Positions 34,366-44,966 of a DNA stretch of 64,000 nt are shown here, piece by piece. This stretch comes from Dipteronia dyeriana (lineage: Eukaryota > Streptophyta > Magnoliopsida > Sapindales > Sapindaceae): NCBI GenBank assembly GCA_032871835.1, contig CM065302.1:1053094-1117093 (forward strand), given 5' to 3'. The notes below the pieces were generated by a model that did not search any database, was not told where the DNA came from, and worked only from the letters and a program-made list of their open reading frames with translations. A program made the translations under genes and the position numbers. Numbering within the stretch: position 1 is the stretch's first letter; every line of letters begins with the position of its first letter.

Positions 34366-35208
34366 GTCAGCATTAGACAACAATAAATCACCATTAAATG
34401 TGTAACACAAACTTGGTCTGCTATTTGTGTGCGTCACTGTGTGTGTGCAATACAATCAAAACATAATTTCTAGTTCTCATTTGTGGATTGGTGTCATTTG
34501 TGAACCGTAAATAACTTTTGAAAGAAAAGATGAGAAGAGAATAGAGGAGTGTTCCCTTTTCAAGCCAGTTCCAGACAAATCTATTTCACATTATAGTAAG
34601 TGTTGCAAATTTCTCAGACTAGGCACTAGTCGGGGCCAGTTTGGCTAAAAACAGCTAAATTAGGCGGAAATCAATCTAGACAGTGACTAGGCCGACTAAT
34701 CAGTCCAAACCAATTTGACAGCTTTGTTTCTTTTCTTTTTTTTTTAATCCTAAAATTTTGGGGTTTTTTAATTTGAAAAAAAAAATGAAGCAAGGAATAA
34801 AATCGGCCCCTATTTAAGCACATTCGACAAAAGTCACAAAACAGTGAAAACACACTCAATAATCAGAACGCAAGCAACTCTCTTCTTGATTCTCTCGCCT
34901 TCTTTCGCCGATTGTTGTTGTCACCATCTGCTAGCTGGCCATCACAACTCTTTCTTCACTTGTGATCTTCTTCATGCCTCTTATCACGAAAAGGCTTCAT
35001 TTTTAAGAAAGCTTTAGTACATCTTAATGTTCCCTCAAATCCATCAATTTTTTTGATTTTTTTTTAAAATCCAACAGTTTATTTTTGAAATCCATCAACA
35101 AATTATTGGATATTTTTGAAAAGAGGAAAAAAAAAGGTCTAAAACTGGACTTATTGACCAACAATGTATGTAATATGATCGACTTGATGTTATAAATTCT
35201 ACTGCCTA
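34366..35208. other. Gene-free interval
   Basis: Mixed AT-rich and pyrimidine-rich sequence. No frame matching a known family was seen on either strand. It may include the missing 5' part of copia E beyond recognition. Confidence 0.5.
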
Positions 35209-35478
35209 TTGCATTCTAAGAGATACTATAAATTCAAGGAAGAAAGCTTCAGAATTATGTTGACATTACTTGATCAGAGTTTGTCGAAGATTTCCAGTGA
35301 ATTGTCTGATCGATATATTCATCAACATTGCATAGCCAGTTGTATTTGTATTAAGGGATCTAGATACAACAAGATCTCTCTCAGGGGTATTCTTGGGTTA
35401 TCACAAATGAGCTATTTCGATAAAATGCTCAAAAAGTTTGGCATACAGGAGACAAGTTCAGTTTAAATTAGTGCCCTA
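35209..35478 (+). mobile_element. Copia element E, left piece (late RT)
   Basis: Only the end reads convincingly as copia: 'KISLRGILGLSQMSYFDKML' corresponds to the 'LGLSQ..YI.K.L..F' segment after the RT core. The remainder of the frame is too diverged to place. The element is interrupted at 35483 by copia F and resumes at 40872 ('YASFVRSLMYAQVCTRQDI', the next conserved segment), so the two pieces are one split element. Confidence 0.75.
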
Positions 35479-35635
35479 AAAATTGTTGAAAATTAAACTT
35501 GACTTCAAGCCACCTTCTAAATGCCGGCCATTAAAATGGCTCCAACCACTGCCAACTCCCAGCTGCCTACAAACAACGAATTTGACTTCATTGTTTTGCA
35601 TTTATTTTGTTTGTGTTTAGCTCATCTCATTTTCT

Positions 35636-35645
35636 TATATAAAGG
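35636..35645 (+). promoter_or_regulatory. TATA box in the 5' LTR of copia F
   Basis: tatataaagg lies mid-LTR and is conserved at the same place in the 3' LTR, consistent with the U3/R promoter of the element. Confidence 0.6.
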
Positions 35646-36427
35646 GATGAAGATTATGTTGTAAGTGTGTGGATAGGTGTAAGAAATCTAGAGAGATATA
35701 AAAAAACTTTTCTCCTTTCATTATTTGTGTTTGTTCTGAATTCTTTCTCAGAGGTGCACCACAAGTGACCTCAACCATACCATCCCACCAACAGTGGTAT
35801 TAGAGCTCAGGAGAACCAAAAACTGGAAGAACATAGGTTAAAGTCGAATTGGCCCAGAAATCAAAGAGAACAAAATCCATTTTTGATCACACCAAAGTGT
35901 TATACTCATCATCAGGACTTCAACGGTGAAACGCCACTCAAATCGGAGCACCAGATAGGCTGCACACCCCACCTGAGGTTGGAGAGTGGTTCCACACGCC
36001 GTCCACTTGCAGCCACAGCACCGGCGCGTCACCAACATGAACCGGTTGTCTTCCTCGCCCGTTTACAGGATCTAACCAGAAGTCCGATCCGTCAACCCGG
36101 TACTGGATCCGACCCTAAATCCGACCCAATACCCAACCAGTTTACCCGACCCGAAGTCTGACCCAAGATCTGTTAATGTTCACGGTGCTGACGTTACTAA
36201 CGTCGTTATAACGGCTGGAATATTCCGTTAGTCAAAGGGAATATTCCGTTATCTTTGGTTGACTTTTCTAAAAAGTTTGACCGCCCGTTTCAGACGCTTC
36301 TGAACTAGTTTTTTGACAAACTAGGACTGATTTCCAAGGTTTTGGACCATTCTGAACACAATTGTGCTCTCAGTTGTTTCAAATTCTAACTCCAGATTTG
36401 TGATCTATGCACTTTAAGTATCGATAG

Positions 36428-37620
36428 CCAACGGTAACGCGCATGTTGTCATCCCGAAACTCACCAAAGACAACTATGACAATTGGTGCATACAAATGAG
36501 AGCTTTACTAGGCTCTCAAGATGTTATGGATATTGTGGAAGATGGATATACAGAAGTTGAATCCAAAGAAGTTGAAGGAACCATGACAGAAGCTCAAATA
36601 TCAACTCTCAAAGCTGATCGAAAGAGGGATTGTAAAGAAAAATCCATAATCTATCAAGGGCTAGACGAAGCAACATTCGAGATCATAACATCCGCTAAGT
36701 CGTCAAAAAAGTCTGGGACACCCTTCTCAAAACCTACAAAGGTGCTGACAAAGTGAAAAGAATCTGTCTTCAAACTCTACGAGGTGAGTTCGAATCTCTA
36801 CAAATGAAATCTAATGAATCTATTGGTGAGTTCTATACATGAGTTATGGTCGTTGCCAATCAGCTAAGAAGAAATAGAGAAACTCTCACAGACATGAGAA
36901 TTTCAGAGAAAATTTTACGATAATTAGATCCAAAGTTTGACTTCATAGTTGTGGCTCTAGAAGAGACAAAAGATCTGGTGATGATGTATGTTGAAGAACT
37001 TGTGGGATCATTGCAAGCCCATGAGCAGAAAGTCACAAGAAGAAATGACGATAGAGTATTGGAGCAAGCTCTCCAGTCAAAGCTCTCCCTCAATGAAAAA
37101 AGATATGAGTAAGGGGGACCTCATAACAAGGAAGAGAACGAGGTTGAGGATCTCGTGGAAGAGGTTCAGGAAATGCTGAAACCAGGAGTAGAGGTAGAGG
37201 AGGAAGAGATGCAAACAGAGGAGAACGTGGACAACAAAACTATGTCCCACGAGGAAGAGGACAAAGAAGAAGAGACGGGTACAACAATCTTTTGAACATT
37301 GACAAAAGAAATGTTCAATGCTATAACTGCAACAAATATGGCCATTATAGCAACGAGTACAAAAGCCCACCAAATAAGGTAAATGAAAATTCTAATTCTG
37401 TAGAGAAAGAGCAAGTTGAAGGAGAATCGTTGATGTTAATGGCACACAACTCAACATATCAAAACCAAAATGTTTGGTTTCTTGATTCTGGAGCCAGCAA
37501 CCATATGACTAGCAGAAAAGACTTATTTACTGAACTTGATGAGAAAGTTCATGGAGAAATCTCATTTGGCGACCTCTCTAAAATCCCTGTCCAAAGAAGA
37601 GGAGATGTAATGATCAAGTA
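36428..37620 (+). pseudogene. Copia F gag and protease start
   Basis: Gag begins around 36428 ('HVVIPKLTKDNYDNWCIQMR', UBN2-type) and continues with frameshifts to an acidic/basic linker. The zinc knuckle at about 37318-37360 reads CYNCNKYGHYSNEYK: the fourth ligand, normally Cys, is Tyr, so the knuckle is incomplete. The protease follows with an intact DSGA core ('WFLDSGASNHMTSRKDLF', about 37470-37525) and ends at a TAG at 37619. The original ATG appears mutated. Confidence 0.88.
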
Positions 37621-38788
37621 GAAGAATGGAGATCATGATTTCATCTCAAATGTCTATTATGTTCCAGACATGAAGACAAACATTCTAAGTCTCGGACAAA
37701 TGTTGGAGAAAGGCTACCATATAAGCCTTCAAAATATGTAACTCACCATCACAGATGCTCGAGGAAAGCTGGTTACCCGAGTCCAGATGATGAAGAACAG
37801 GATATTCTCTCTCGCAATTCATTATGATGCGCCAAGGTGTTTGACAGCCATCATCGATGACAAAGATTGGTTGTGGCATTTAAGAGATGGACATCTCAAT
37901 TTTGAAAGTTTTAAGCAATTGGGAAGTAAGAAAATGGTGAAAAGATTGCCAAACATCCATCACCCAAATGAGATGTGTGAAAGTTGTGTTCTTAGTAAAC
38001 AACATAGAAATAGCTTTGGAAAAAAGGCAAATTGGAAAGCAACCATACCACTAGAGCTCGTTCACACAGATGTGTGTGATCTATTGGCGCCAGTATCAAA
38101 TGGATAGAATCAATACTTCCTCACCTTTATTGAAGATTACAGTAGAAAGACTTGGGTTTATTTCCTGAAAAGAAAGTCTGAAGTATTTGATTATTTTAAA
38201 GAGTTTAAAACTCTTGTGGAGAAGCAAAGTGGCTACTACATCAAAACACTAAGATCAGATCAAGGTGGAGAATACACTGCAGGTGCTTTCCAGGAATTCC
38301 TTAAGCAACAAGGAATCAGACATCAGTTTACATCAGCTTATACTCCTCAGTTAAACAGTGTAGCTGAAAGGAAGAATCGAACAATCCTTAACATGGTCAG
38401 AAGCATGTTAAAGGATAAAAACATGCCTAAGAGTTTCTGGGCTGAAACAGTCTTGTGTGCGGTATATCTAGAAAACTGATGTCCTACGAAGAATCTTGAT
38501 ACAAAGACACCGCAAGAAGCAAGAAGCACTCACAAACCAAGTGTGAGGCACCTTAGAGTTTTTGGCTCTATTGCCTATATTAAGGTCCCAGAAGCAAGAA
38601 GAACGAAGCTTGAAGATAAAGAAGAAAAGTATATCCTGATTGGATACGGTGATAGAACTATGGGTTACCTGCTATACAACCCCACCACCAAGAAAGGGAT
38701 CTTCAGCAGGGATGTCATTTTTAAAGAAAATGAATCCTGGAATTGGAATAAAAACAAAGCTTCCAGAAGTGCAGAGTTGATATCTTAA
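37621..38788 (+). pseudogene. Copia F integrase
   Basis: Pieces separated by stops: the zinc finger ('WLWHLRDGHLNFESFKQLG', 'CESCVLSKQHRNSFGKKA'), 'LELVHTDVCDLLAPVSNG' then TAG at 38105, the DDE core ('[20 protein letters not shown]', '[18 protein letters not shown]', '[18 protein letters not shown]') and the C-terminal GKGY-like region to 38788. The catalytic Asp-Asp-Glu positions are all present. The frame is broken by single-base stops rather than deletions. Confidence 0.9.
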
Positions 38789-38999
38789 GAAGAGACAAGA
38801 GAAGTGGTTATAGAGCCACAAATACCCAAAAATCAGTTGACTCCTCAACGTGGTTTCCCTTCATCATAAAGGTATGATGCTTCATCACCGATTGAACGTG
38901 ATTTTTCAGATATGATGCCTAGAAGGACACGTAGCCTAGAAGATCTGTATAAAAATACAGAGCAGGTAGAATAAGACATTACTCTGTATTGTCTGCTGA

Positions 39000-40550
39000 T
39001 GACAAGTGATCTAGTTAGGTTTGAAGAGGCTAACCAAGAAGGAAAATAGAGAAGTGCAATGGATGAAGAGATTCGATCCATTGAAAAAAAACAAGACATG
39101 GGAGTTGACTAATCTCTCAAAAGGCCGAAAAACCACTGGAATGAAATGGGTCCACAAGACCAAAAGGAATGCAAAAGGAGAAATTCAGAGATACAATGCC
39201 AGACTTGTAGCAAAAGGCTATAAATAGAAGGAAGGAGTTGATTATGGAGAAGTCTTTGCTCCGGTTGCTAGACAAGAGAAAATCAAATTGCTAATATCAT
39301 TGGTAGCCCAGAAAAGTTGGAAAATTTACCAAATTGACGTAAAGTCAGCACTCCTATATGGCTTTCTTGATGAAGAAATCTACGTTGAGCAACCACCTGG
39401 ATATGTGAAGAAAGGCAAAGAAGATAAAGTTTACAGACTGAAGAAAGCTCTATATGGTTTGAAGCAAGCACCTCGTGCACGGAACATGAGGATTGATGAT
39501 TACTTCCAAGAGAACGGATTCAAGAAATGTCTGTATGAGCATGAACTGTATTTGAGGAAGGAGACTAACAAAAGCTTGTTATATGCATACATATATGTTG
39601 ATGACTTGATCTTCACCCGCAACAATCCAGCCATGTTTGAAGATTTCAAACGGAGAATGGTGAAAGAATTTGAGATGACTGACATTGGTCTAATGGCTCA
39701 TTTTCTTGGTATTGAAGTTGTCCAAAGAGAAAAAGGTATCTTCATCTCTAGAGTATCTATGCAAAAGAAATTTTGAAGAGATTTGGTATGGAAAAATGCA
39801 ATACTGTCACAACTCCAGTAGAAACAAGATTAGAGTTAAGAAAGAATGAAAGAGGAGATGTTGATCCAACCTATTTCAAGAGCTTGGTTGGAGGCCTGAG
39901 ATACTTTATGTGTATCAGGCCAGATATACTTTATGGAGTTGGACTAGTCAGCAGATACATGGAGACTCCTGACCAGTCTCACCTAAATGCTGCAAAGAGG
40001 ATACTTCGCTATATAAAAGGTACAATTGATGATGGTATATTTTATACCAAATGTGAATATTGTAGGTTGATTGGCTATTCAGACAGTGATTGGGGAAGAG
40101 ATCTGGATGAACGTAAAAGCACGATAGGCTTTACATTTTTATAGAAGATACAACATTCACATGGTCATCTAAAAAGCAAGCCATTGTGACACTGTCATCA
40201 TGTGAAGCTGAGTAAGTTGCTGTCTGCTTAGCTGTTTGTCATGGTATCTGGATCAGAAATGTGTTGCAGTACTTGGGATTTCCACAAGATAATCCCACAG
40301 AAGTCTACATCGACAATCGGTCAGCAATTGCGCTAGTAAAGAATCCAGTATTCCATGAAATAAGCAAACATATTGATACGCGGTATCATTTCATCAGAGA
40401 GCATGTGAAGAATAAGGAGGTGGAACTAGTCTCTTGCAGGACATATAATCAAGTTGTTGATATTTTCACCAAGCCGCTCAAACATGATGTGTTTTCAAGA
40501 CTAAAGACAATGTTTGGTATGATGAAGCACGGAGAGTCAAGTTTAAGGGG
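39000..40550 (+). pseudogene. Copia F reverse transcriptase and RNase H
   Basis: RT: 'KWVHKTKRNAKGEIQRYNAR' then TAG at 39226, 'VAQKSWKIYQIDVKSALLYG', 'ALYGLKQAPRARNMRIDDYF' (a usual Trp-Tyr is lost), the catalytic 'YIYVDDLIFTRNN' and 'FEMTDIGLMAHFLGIEVV'. RNase H: 'YFMCIRPDILYGVGLVSRYM', 'LIGYSDSDWGRDLDERKSTI', then TAG at 40142, and 'TYNQVVDIFTKPLKHDVF'. Stops such as 'TAG AAG' after 'AKGYK' stand where Gln is normal. Confidence 0.9.
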
Positions 40551-40871
40551 GGATGTTGAAAATTAAACTTGACTTCAAGCCACCTTCTAAAAGCCGGCCA
40601 TTAAAATGGCTCTAACCACTGCCAACTCTCAACTACCTCCAAATAACGAATTTGACTTCATTGTTTTGCATTTATTCTGTTTGTTATTTAGCTCATCTCA
40701 TTTTCTTATATAAAGGGATGAAGATTATGTTGTAATTGTGTGGAGTAGTGTAAGAAATCTAGAGAGATATAAAAAAAAGCTTTTCTTCTTTCATTGTTTG
40801 TGTTTGTTCTGAATTCTCTCTCAGAGATGCACCACAAGTGACCTCAACCATACCATCTCACCAACAAAAAT

Positions 40872-42283
40872 AACCTTGAAGTTAAGGAAATGCAGAAGAT
40901 TCCTTATGCATCATTTGTAAGGAGTCTAATGTATGCCCAGGTGTGTACACGTCAGGATATCACGTACATTGTTGGTATGTTAGACAAATATTTAAGTAAC
41001 CTTGAGATGGATCATTGGTAAGCAGCCAAGCGGGTTATAAGGTATTTACAGAGAACAAAATATCACATGCTCACATATAGCAGATCGAATCAGTTAGAGA
41101 TCATAGGGTATTTCGACTCCGATTATACGAGATACTAAGACAGTAGGAGATCTACATCAGGTTATATATACCTATTACTGGTGGAGCTATTTCTTGAGGA
41201 AGTGTCAAACAGATACTCATAGCTTCTTCGATCATGGCAATAGAGTTTGTAGCAAGCTATGAGGCATCCAACCATGGAATATGGTTGTAGAATTTTGTCA
41301 CTGGATTGTGCATTCTAGAGGGTGTTGAAAGACCACTCCAACTATATTGTGACAATAAGTCAGCAGTGTTATATTCTAACAACAACATGAGCTCATCTAG
41401 GTCAAAGCATATTGACATTAAGTTCCTAGTTGTGAAGGAGAGAGTACATAGTGGATAGATATTCATAGAGCATATTGGGACAAACTCCATGACAGCGAAT
41501 CCACTTACAAAGGGAGTACCACCTAAGGTCTTTTATGAGCACATTGCTCATATGAGTGTTATTTTGTGTGAGGATATCACAATAAGGTGGGAGTTTGTAT
41601 CATTTTGTATTCTATTGCATTATGTTTGATTTTGGACATACTTATGTATTTATGTATTTATGTATTTAGATATTTTTCTGATCAAAAATTAGGTATTCAG
41701 GTCATTACACTCTTTTACGTTAAATTAAATATTGATCTCACTAAAGAATAAAGTAGGACCATTTTGAAATAGACATGTATAGATCACATTGCATGTACTT
41801 CTAATGCTACACATCCATGATTGATCTATGTCATTTAGTTATGTTGATGTACGTGGCCAATTATGGGTTTAGTCATGTTAAATGTGATGAAAACTGTTTT
41901 GATCCTATATCGGCATAATCAATGGACGAGATTGTTTGGATATAGCCTAAAATTGTAATAGAAAATTTTTGGAGCTCATAAATTTATACACATTTATATA
42001 GTTACATATGTGGTCTAGTGGAAGATTGTTGGAAAATTCTATCATGTGGGGCCACACATATAAATATTAAATGTGTTATGCTATCTTTGGTCTAATTAAG
42101 ATTTAAATAATTAAGGATGGTATAATTATCATGGAATTAATGTGTGGATACCAGAGTGCTATATCTAATTTGATGAGGGACCAAATTAGAAATAGTAAAA
42201 CCAATAATAATCTAATTATTATATATTAGGGTTATGGTCCATAAATTACACGATACTTTGGTTTGTTTGTATCCCCATCAACA
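40872..42283 (+). mobile_element. Copia element E, right piece (RNase H) and probable 3' LTR
   Basis: 'YASFVRSLMYAQVCTRQDI', 'AAKRVIRYLQRTKYHMLTY' and 'IGYFDSDYTRY' are the connection and RNase H start. 41215-41570 continues in broken frames to 'IFIEHIGTNSMTANPLTKGV' near 41520. A purine tract (gtggaaga) then TGTTGGAAAATTC at 42028 marks the probable 3' LTR, ending at 'atcaaca' about 42283. Between 41600 and 42027 lies an AT-rich 3' untranslated stretch with a (tatgtattta)n repeat near 41642-41670. Confidence 0.75.
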
Positions 42284-42299
42284 GAGCAACAAAAAATAC

Positions 42300-42690
42300 T
42301 TTAGGGTTCACAAAATCGTGATAATTGAGAAAAACATGGTCTACCATCGGATGTGGAGTGTTGTATGAATGCTTCGATCAAGGAATGGTGGGAAGGCTGG
42401 ACAGGTCTTACTCCGTTATGTAAGCATGCTAGAGTTTGGGAAGTTCTATTCTTTGTTGTAGTTTGGACCTGTTTAGAGATAAGAAATCATGCAGTTTTTA
42501 AAGACAAAGAAATGAGCTTAGTGGATGTTATTGATTTGGTAAAGTGTCGTGTGGTATGGCAAGGGTTCCAGGGAGTCTATAACAACCATTTTACTGAACA
42601 TTAAGGACTTGAGTGTGGATGTGAAATTGCAGAATCGTGGCAAGGCTGAAGCTTGGACCCCCTAACAGTAGTGGTCTTAAATTTAATGCT
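42300..42690 (+). mobile_element. L1 LINE fragment (linker before RNase H)
   Basis: The open frame 42353-42604 reads 'NASIKEWWEGWTGLTPLC', then 'VVVWTCLEIRNHAVFKDKEM' and 'VIDLVKCRVVWQGFQGVY'. This is the segment between the zinc-binding and RNase H domains of plant L1 proteins. After the stop the sequence still reads to 'LKFNAED', the first residues of RNase H, and breaks off there at the start of the repeat array. Confidence 0.75.
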
Positions 42691-42699
42691 GAAGATTAA

Positions 42700-43815
42700 A
42701 TTTTTTCATAAACAAGTTCAAAGTATATTGAACGTATTTTACATTAGGATGAACGTTAAACTCGTTTCGTGAATAAGTCAACGTAAATCGTGAAGAACAA
42801 GTTCAACGTATGTTGGACGAATTTAACGTTCAGATGAATGGTAAACTAGTTTCGTAAACAAGTCAACATAAATCTTCATGAACATGTTCAACTTAGGCTG
42901 AATGAGTTTATTGTTCATCTGAAAATGTTAAACTCGTTCATTGAACAGGTCAACTTAAATCTTTATGAACAGGTTCAACGCAGATTGAACAAATTTTATT
43001 AACTTGTTCAATGAACAAGTCAACGTAAACCTTCATGAACAAGTTCAACGTACAGATTGAACAAGTTTAACGTTAAGATGAACGTTAAACTTGTTCGACT
43101 ACAAGTTAACATCAACCTTAATAAACAGGTTCAACGTAGTTGAAACGAGTTTAACGTTGTTAATAACGTTAAACCTGTTTTGTGAACGACTGAACGTAGA
43201 TCTTAATGAACACGTTGAACGTTATTTGAACGAGTCAAACGTTAAACTTGTTTACTGAAAAAGTTGATGTAAAACACGTTATGAACAAGTTCAACGTAGT
43301 ACGAACAAGTTGAACATTACAGAGCGTTAAACTTATTCATTGAACAAGTTTGTGTAAAACACGTTATGAACAAGTTTAACGTTACTGAGAACGTTAAACT
43401 TGTTCATTGAACAAATTAACGAAAAAAGGTTATTAACAAGTACAACGTTGGCTGAACAAGTTTAACGTTAACCTAAACGTCGAACATGTTCACTTAACCA
43501 ATTAACGTTAAAAACATCATGAACAAATTCAATGTAGGGTGAACAATTTCAACGTTTGTCAGAATGTTAAAATTGGTCATAGAACAAATGTACAAGTCAA
43601 CGTTGAAATTCACAAACAAGTTCAATGTAGATTGTATAAGTGTAACGTTCAACTAAACCTTAAACATGTTCGCTGAACAAGTTTATGTAAACCATAGTGA
43701 ACATGTTCAACGTAGATTGAACGAGTTGAACGTTCATATGAACGTATAATTTGTTCAGTGAACAAGTGAACATAAATATCCCTGAACAAGTTGAACGTAA
43801 GGTAACCAACTTTTC
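42700..43815. repeat. Array of ~13 degenerate ~83-bp repeats with dyad symmetry
   Basis: A unit of the form 'catgaacaagttcaacgtag' / 'ttgaacgagtttaacgtt' / 'gatgaacgttaaacttgttc' / 'tgaacaagtcaacgtaaa' repeats about 13 times. The first block falls near 42712, 42807, 42893, 42980, 43049, 43138, 43218, 43297, 43376, 43447, 43534, 43628, 43712 and 43795, a mean spacing of about 83 bp. Each unit contains the near-palindrome acttgttca-n-tgaacaagt (clean at 43002-43020) and usually one or two AACGTT hexamers; I count about 17 in 1.1 kb. The units are diverged from each other. No frame crosses the array. Confidence 0.9.
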
Positions 43816-43974
43816 AGTCTATACCCAACACATATGGTTGTTCGAACAGTTTATTTTTAGGGTGATTTCCCTCAATTGTTGGTATGTTAAAAACAAGTTT
43901 GACATTTCTCTTAACTTGGAGTGAGCAAGTCAGGCGAGATTAGAAGATATAACAAAACCGAGGCAAACACGACC

Positions 43975-44270
43975 TTTGGGTGACCAACATGAAGTCGCCA
44001 TGTAGTCACTATCGGCTCAGTTTTGTTGTTCCAAACCAGAGACGGTAGCGACATTGTGGTGACCAAACACGAAGTCACCTTGTGGTCGTTTTTGCCTTAG
44101 TTTTTGTATTCCCCATGATAGAGATGTAAGCGACCTCCAGGCGACCAACTGGAACTAAGACAAAGCGATCTCCAAGTAGCATTTTCCCTAATATGTAAGT
44201 GAAACGACAACGTTTTGGTGTAAAGCGACATGGTAAAAGCGGCTTCTGGGTCGCCTTGAAGTCACACATG
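43975..44270. repeat. Second array of ~80-bp degenerate units
   Basis: 'gaccaacatgaagtcgccat' (43982) recurs as 'gaccaaacacgaagtcacct' (44061) and 'gaccaactggaactaagac' (44143), with a partial fourth unit ending 'gtcgccttgaagtcac' (about 44249-44264). The period of 79-82 bp is close to that of the preceding array, although the sequence differs. Confidence 0.7.
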
Positions 44271-44699
44271 CACAAAAACTGCTATAGAAACCATAAGTCG
44301 TGGGAAGTTGATTGAAACACAAAAATCACCACCAAAATTTCTCTTAAGCAGTCTACAACGGTGCATCTTCATCTCCAAAAGTAATCCTATCCAAATCTAC
44401 TACATTCATTTTCAAGTTCTCGTTTAGGTCATAGATTCCTCTACATTGTTAGGTTTTATGACATTGAGAAGAAATTTGATAGTTGATTAGGGATTAGTTG
44501 TTGACAACATATACATTTGGTCGTTTTGTTGATTACAGTTGGGTAGTGTGTAGTTCTAAGTGTGGTTCACTTTGTTTATTCATTATTGCTAGAACTAAGG
44601 GTGGTTGCACGTTATTGATCGATTATTGGTAGTATTAAGGGTGGTTGTAATTTTTTGTGTGAAAGTGTTGTTATAGGTATTTGAATTTTACAGAAATTG
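44271..44699. other. Gene-free interval with leader-like sequence
   Basis: Moderate AT content. It contains short repeats of 'aagggtggttg' (near 44554, 44597, 44637). It could be the 5' leader of the fragment that follows. Confidence 0.4.
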
Positions 44700-44966
44700 A
44701 GAATTGTTAGGGGTAGAAAAGGAAAACAAGTTGCTAAGGATGTCAGTAGGGCATCGAAGAAGAGGAAACAACCTCTAGCAATGCCGCCAATAAGGGGGAA
44801 AGGAAAAGGAGATTCGATTACACATTTCCCAAACCCACAGGATCCGAAGAGATGAGCATTATTCGGTAGTAGGAGGATTTTGCCTGAAAGAGGGATCAAC
44901 ACACCAGTATTCAGCAACACATTCATCCTGGAAACAGTAAAAGAATGGGATGAAATCGATATGTAA
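44700..44966 (+). pseudogene. Fragment resembling a plant putative transposon protein
   Basis: One frame reads 'RIVRGRKGKQVAKDVSRA', a basic Pro/Gly-rich stretch, a stop at 44854-44856, then 'ALFGSRRILPERGINTPVF' and 'ETVKEWDEIDM', ending at TAA 44966. The 'GRRxxxERGI...' pattern with a following W..ID reminds me of the N-terminal domain of proteins annotated as plant putative transposon or retrotransposon proteins. This is a weak resemblance by eye; the fragment could belong to the same unknown element as the two arrays upstream. Confidence 0.3.

Larger units (their letters stand above)
35484..40866 (+). mobile_element. Copia element F, full-length, inserted in element E
   Basis: LTRs 35484-35793 and 40554-40866 (TGTTGAAAATTAAAC...CCAACA) are direct repeats, differing at roughly 6% of positions by eye. 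AAAAT is duplicated on both sides (35479-35483, 40867-40871). A primer-binding site tggtattagagctc follows the left LTR at 35795, and a polypurine tract aagggggga precedes the right one at 40545-40553. The domain order gag, protease, integrase, RT, RNase H is that of Ty1/copia. About ten in-frame stops make it non-autonomous today. Confidence 0.97.

Noticed and set aside
34119..34405. Cys/Phe/Trp-rich frames near 34.2 kb
   Set aside because: They fall in the T-rich 3' UTR of the LINE fragment just before its A-rich tail.
42700..43815. CRISPR-like interpretation of the 83-bp array
   Set aside because: Units are contiguous and diverged along their whole length, with no constant repeat plus variable spacer pattern, and the surroundings are clearly plant nuclear.
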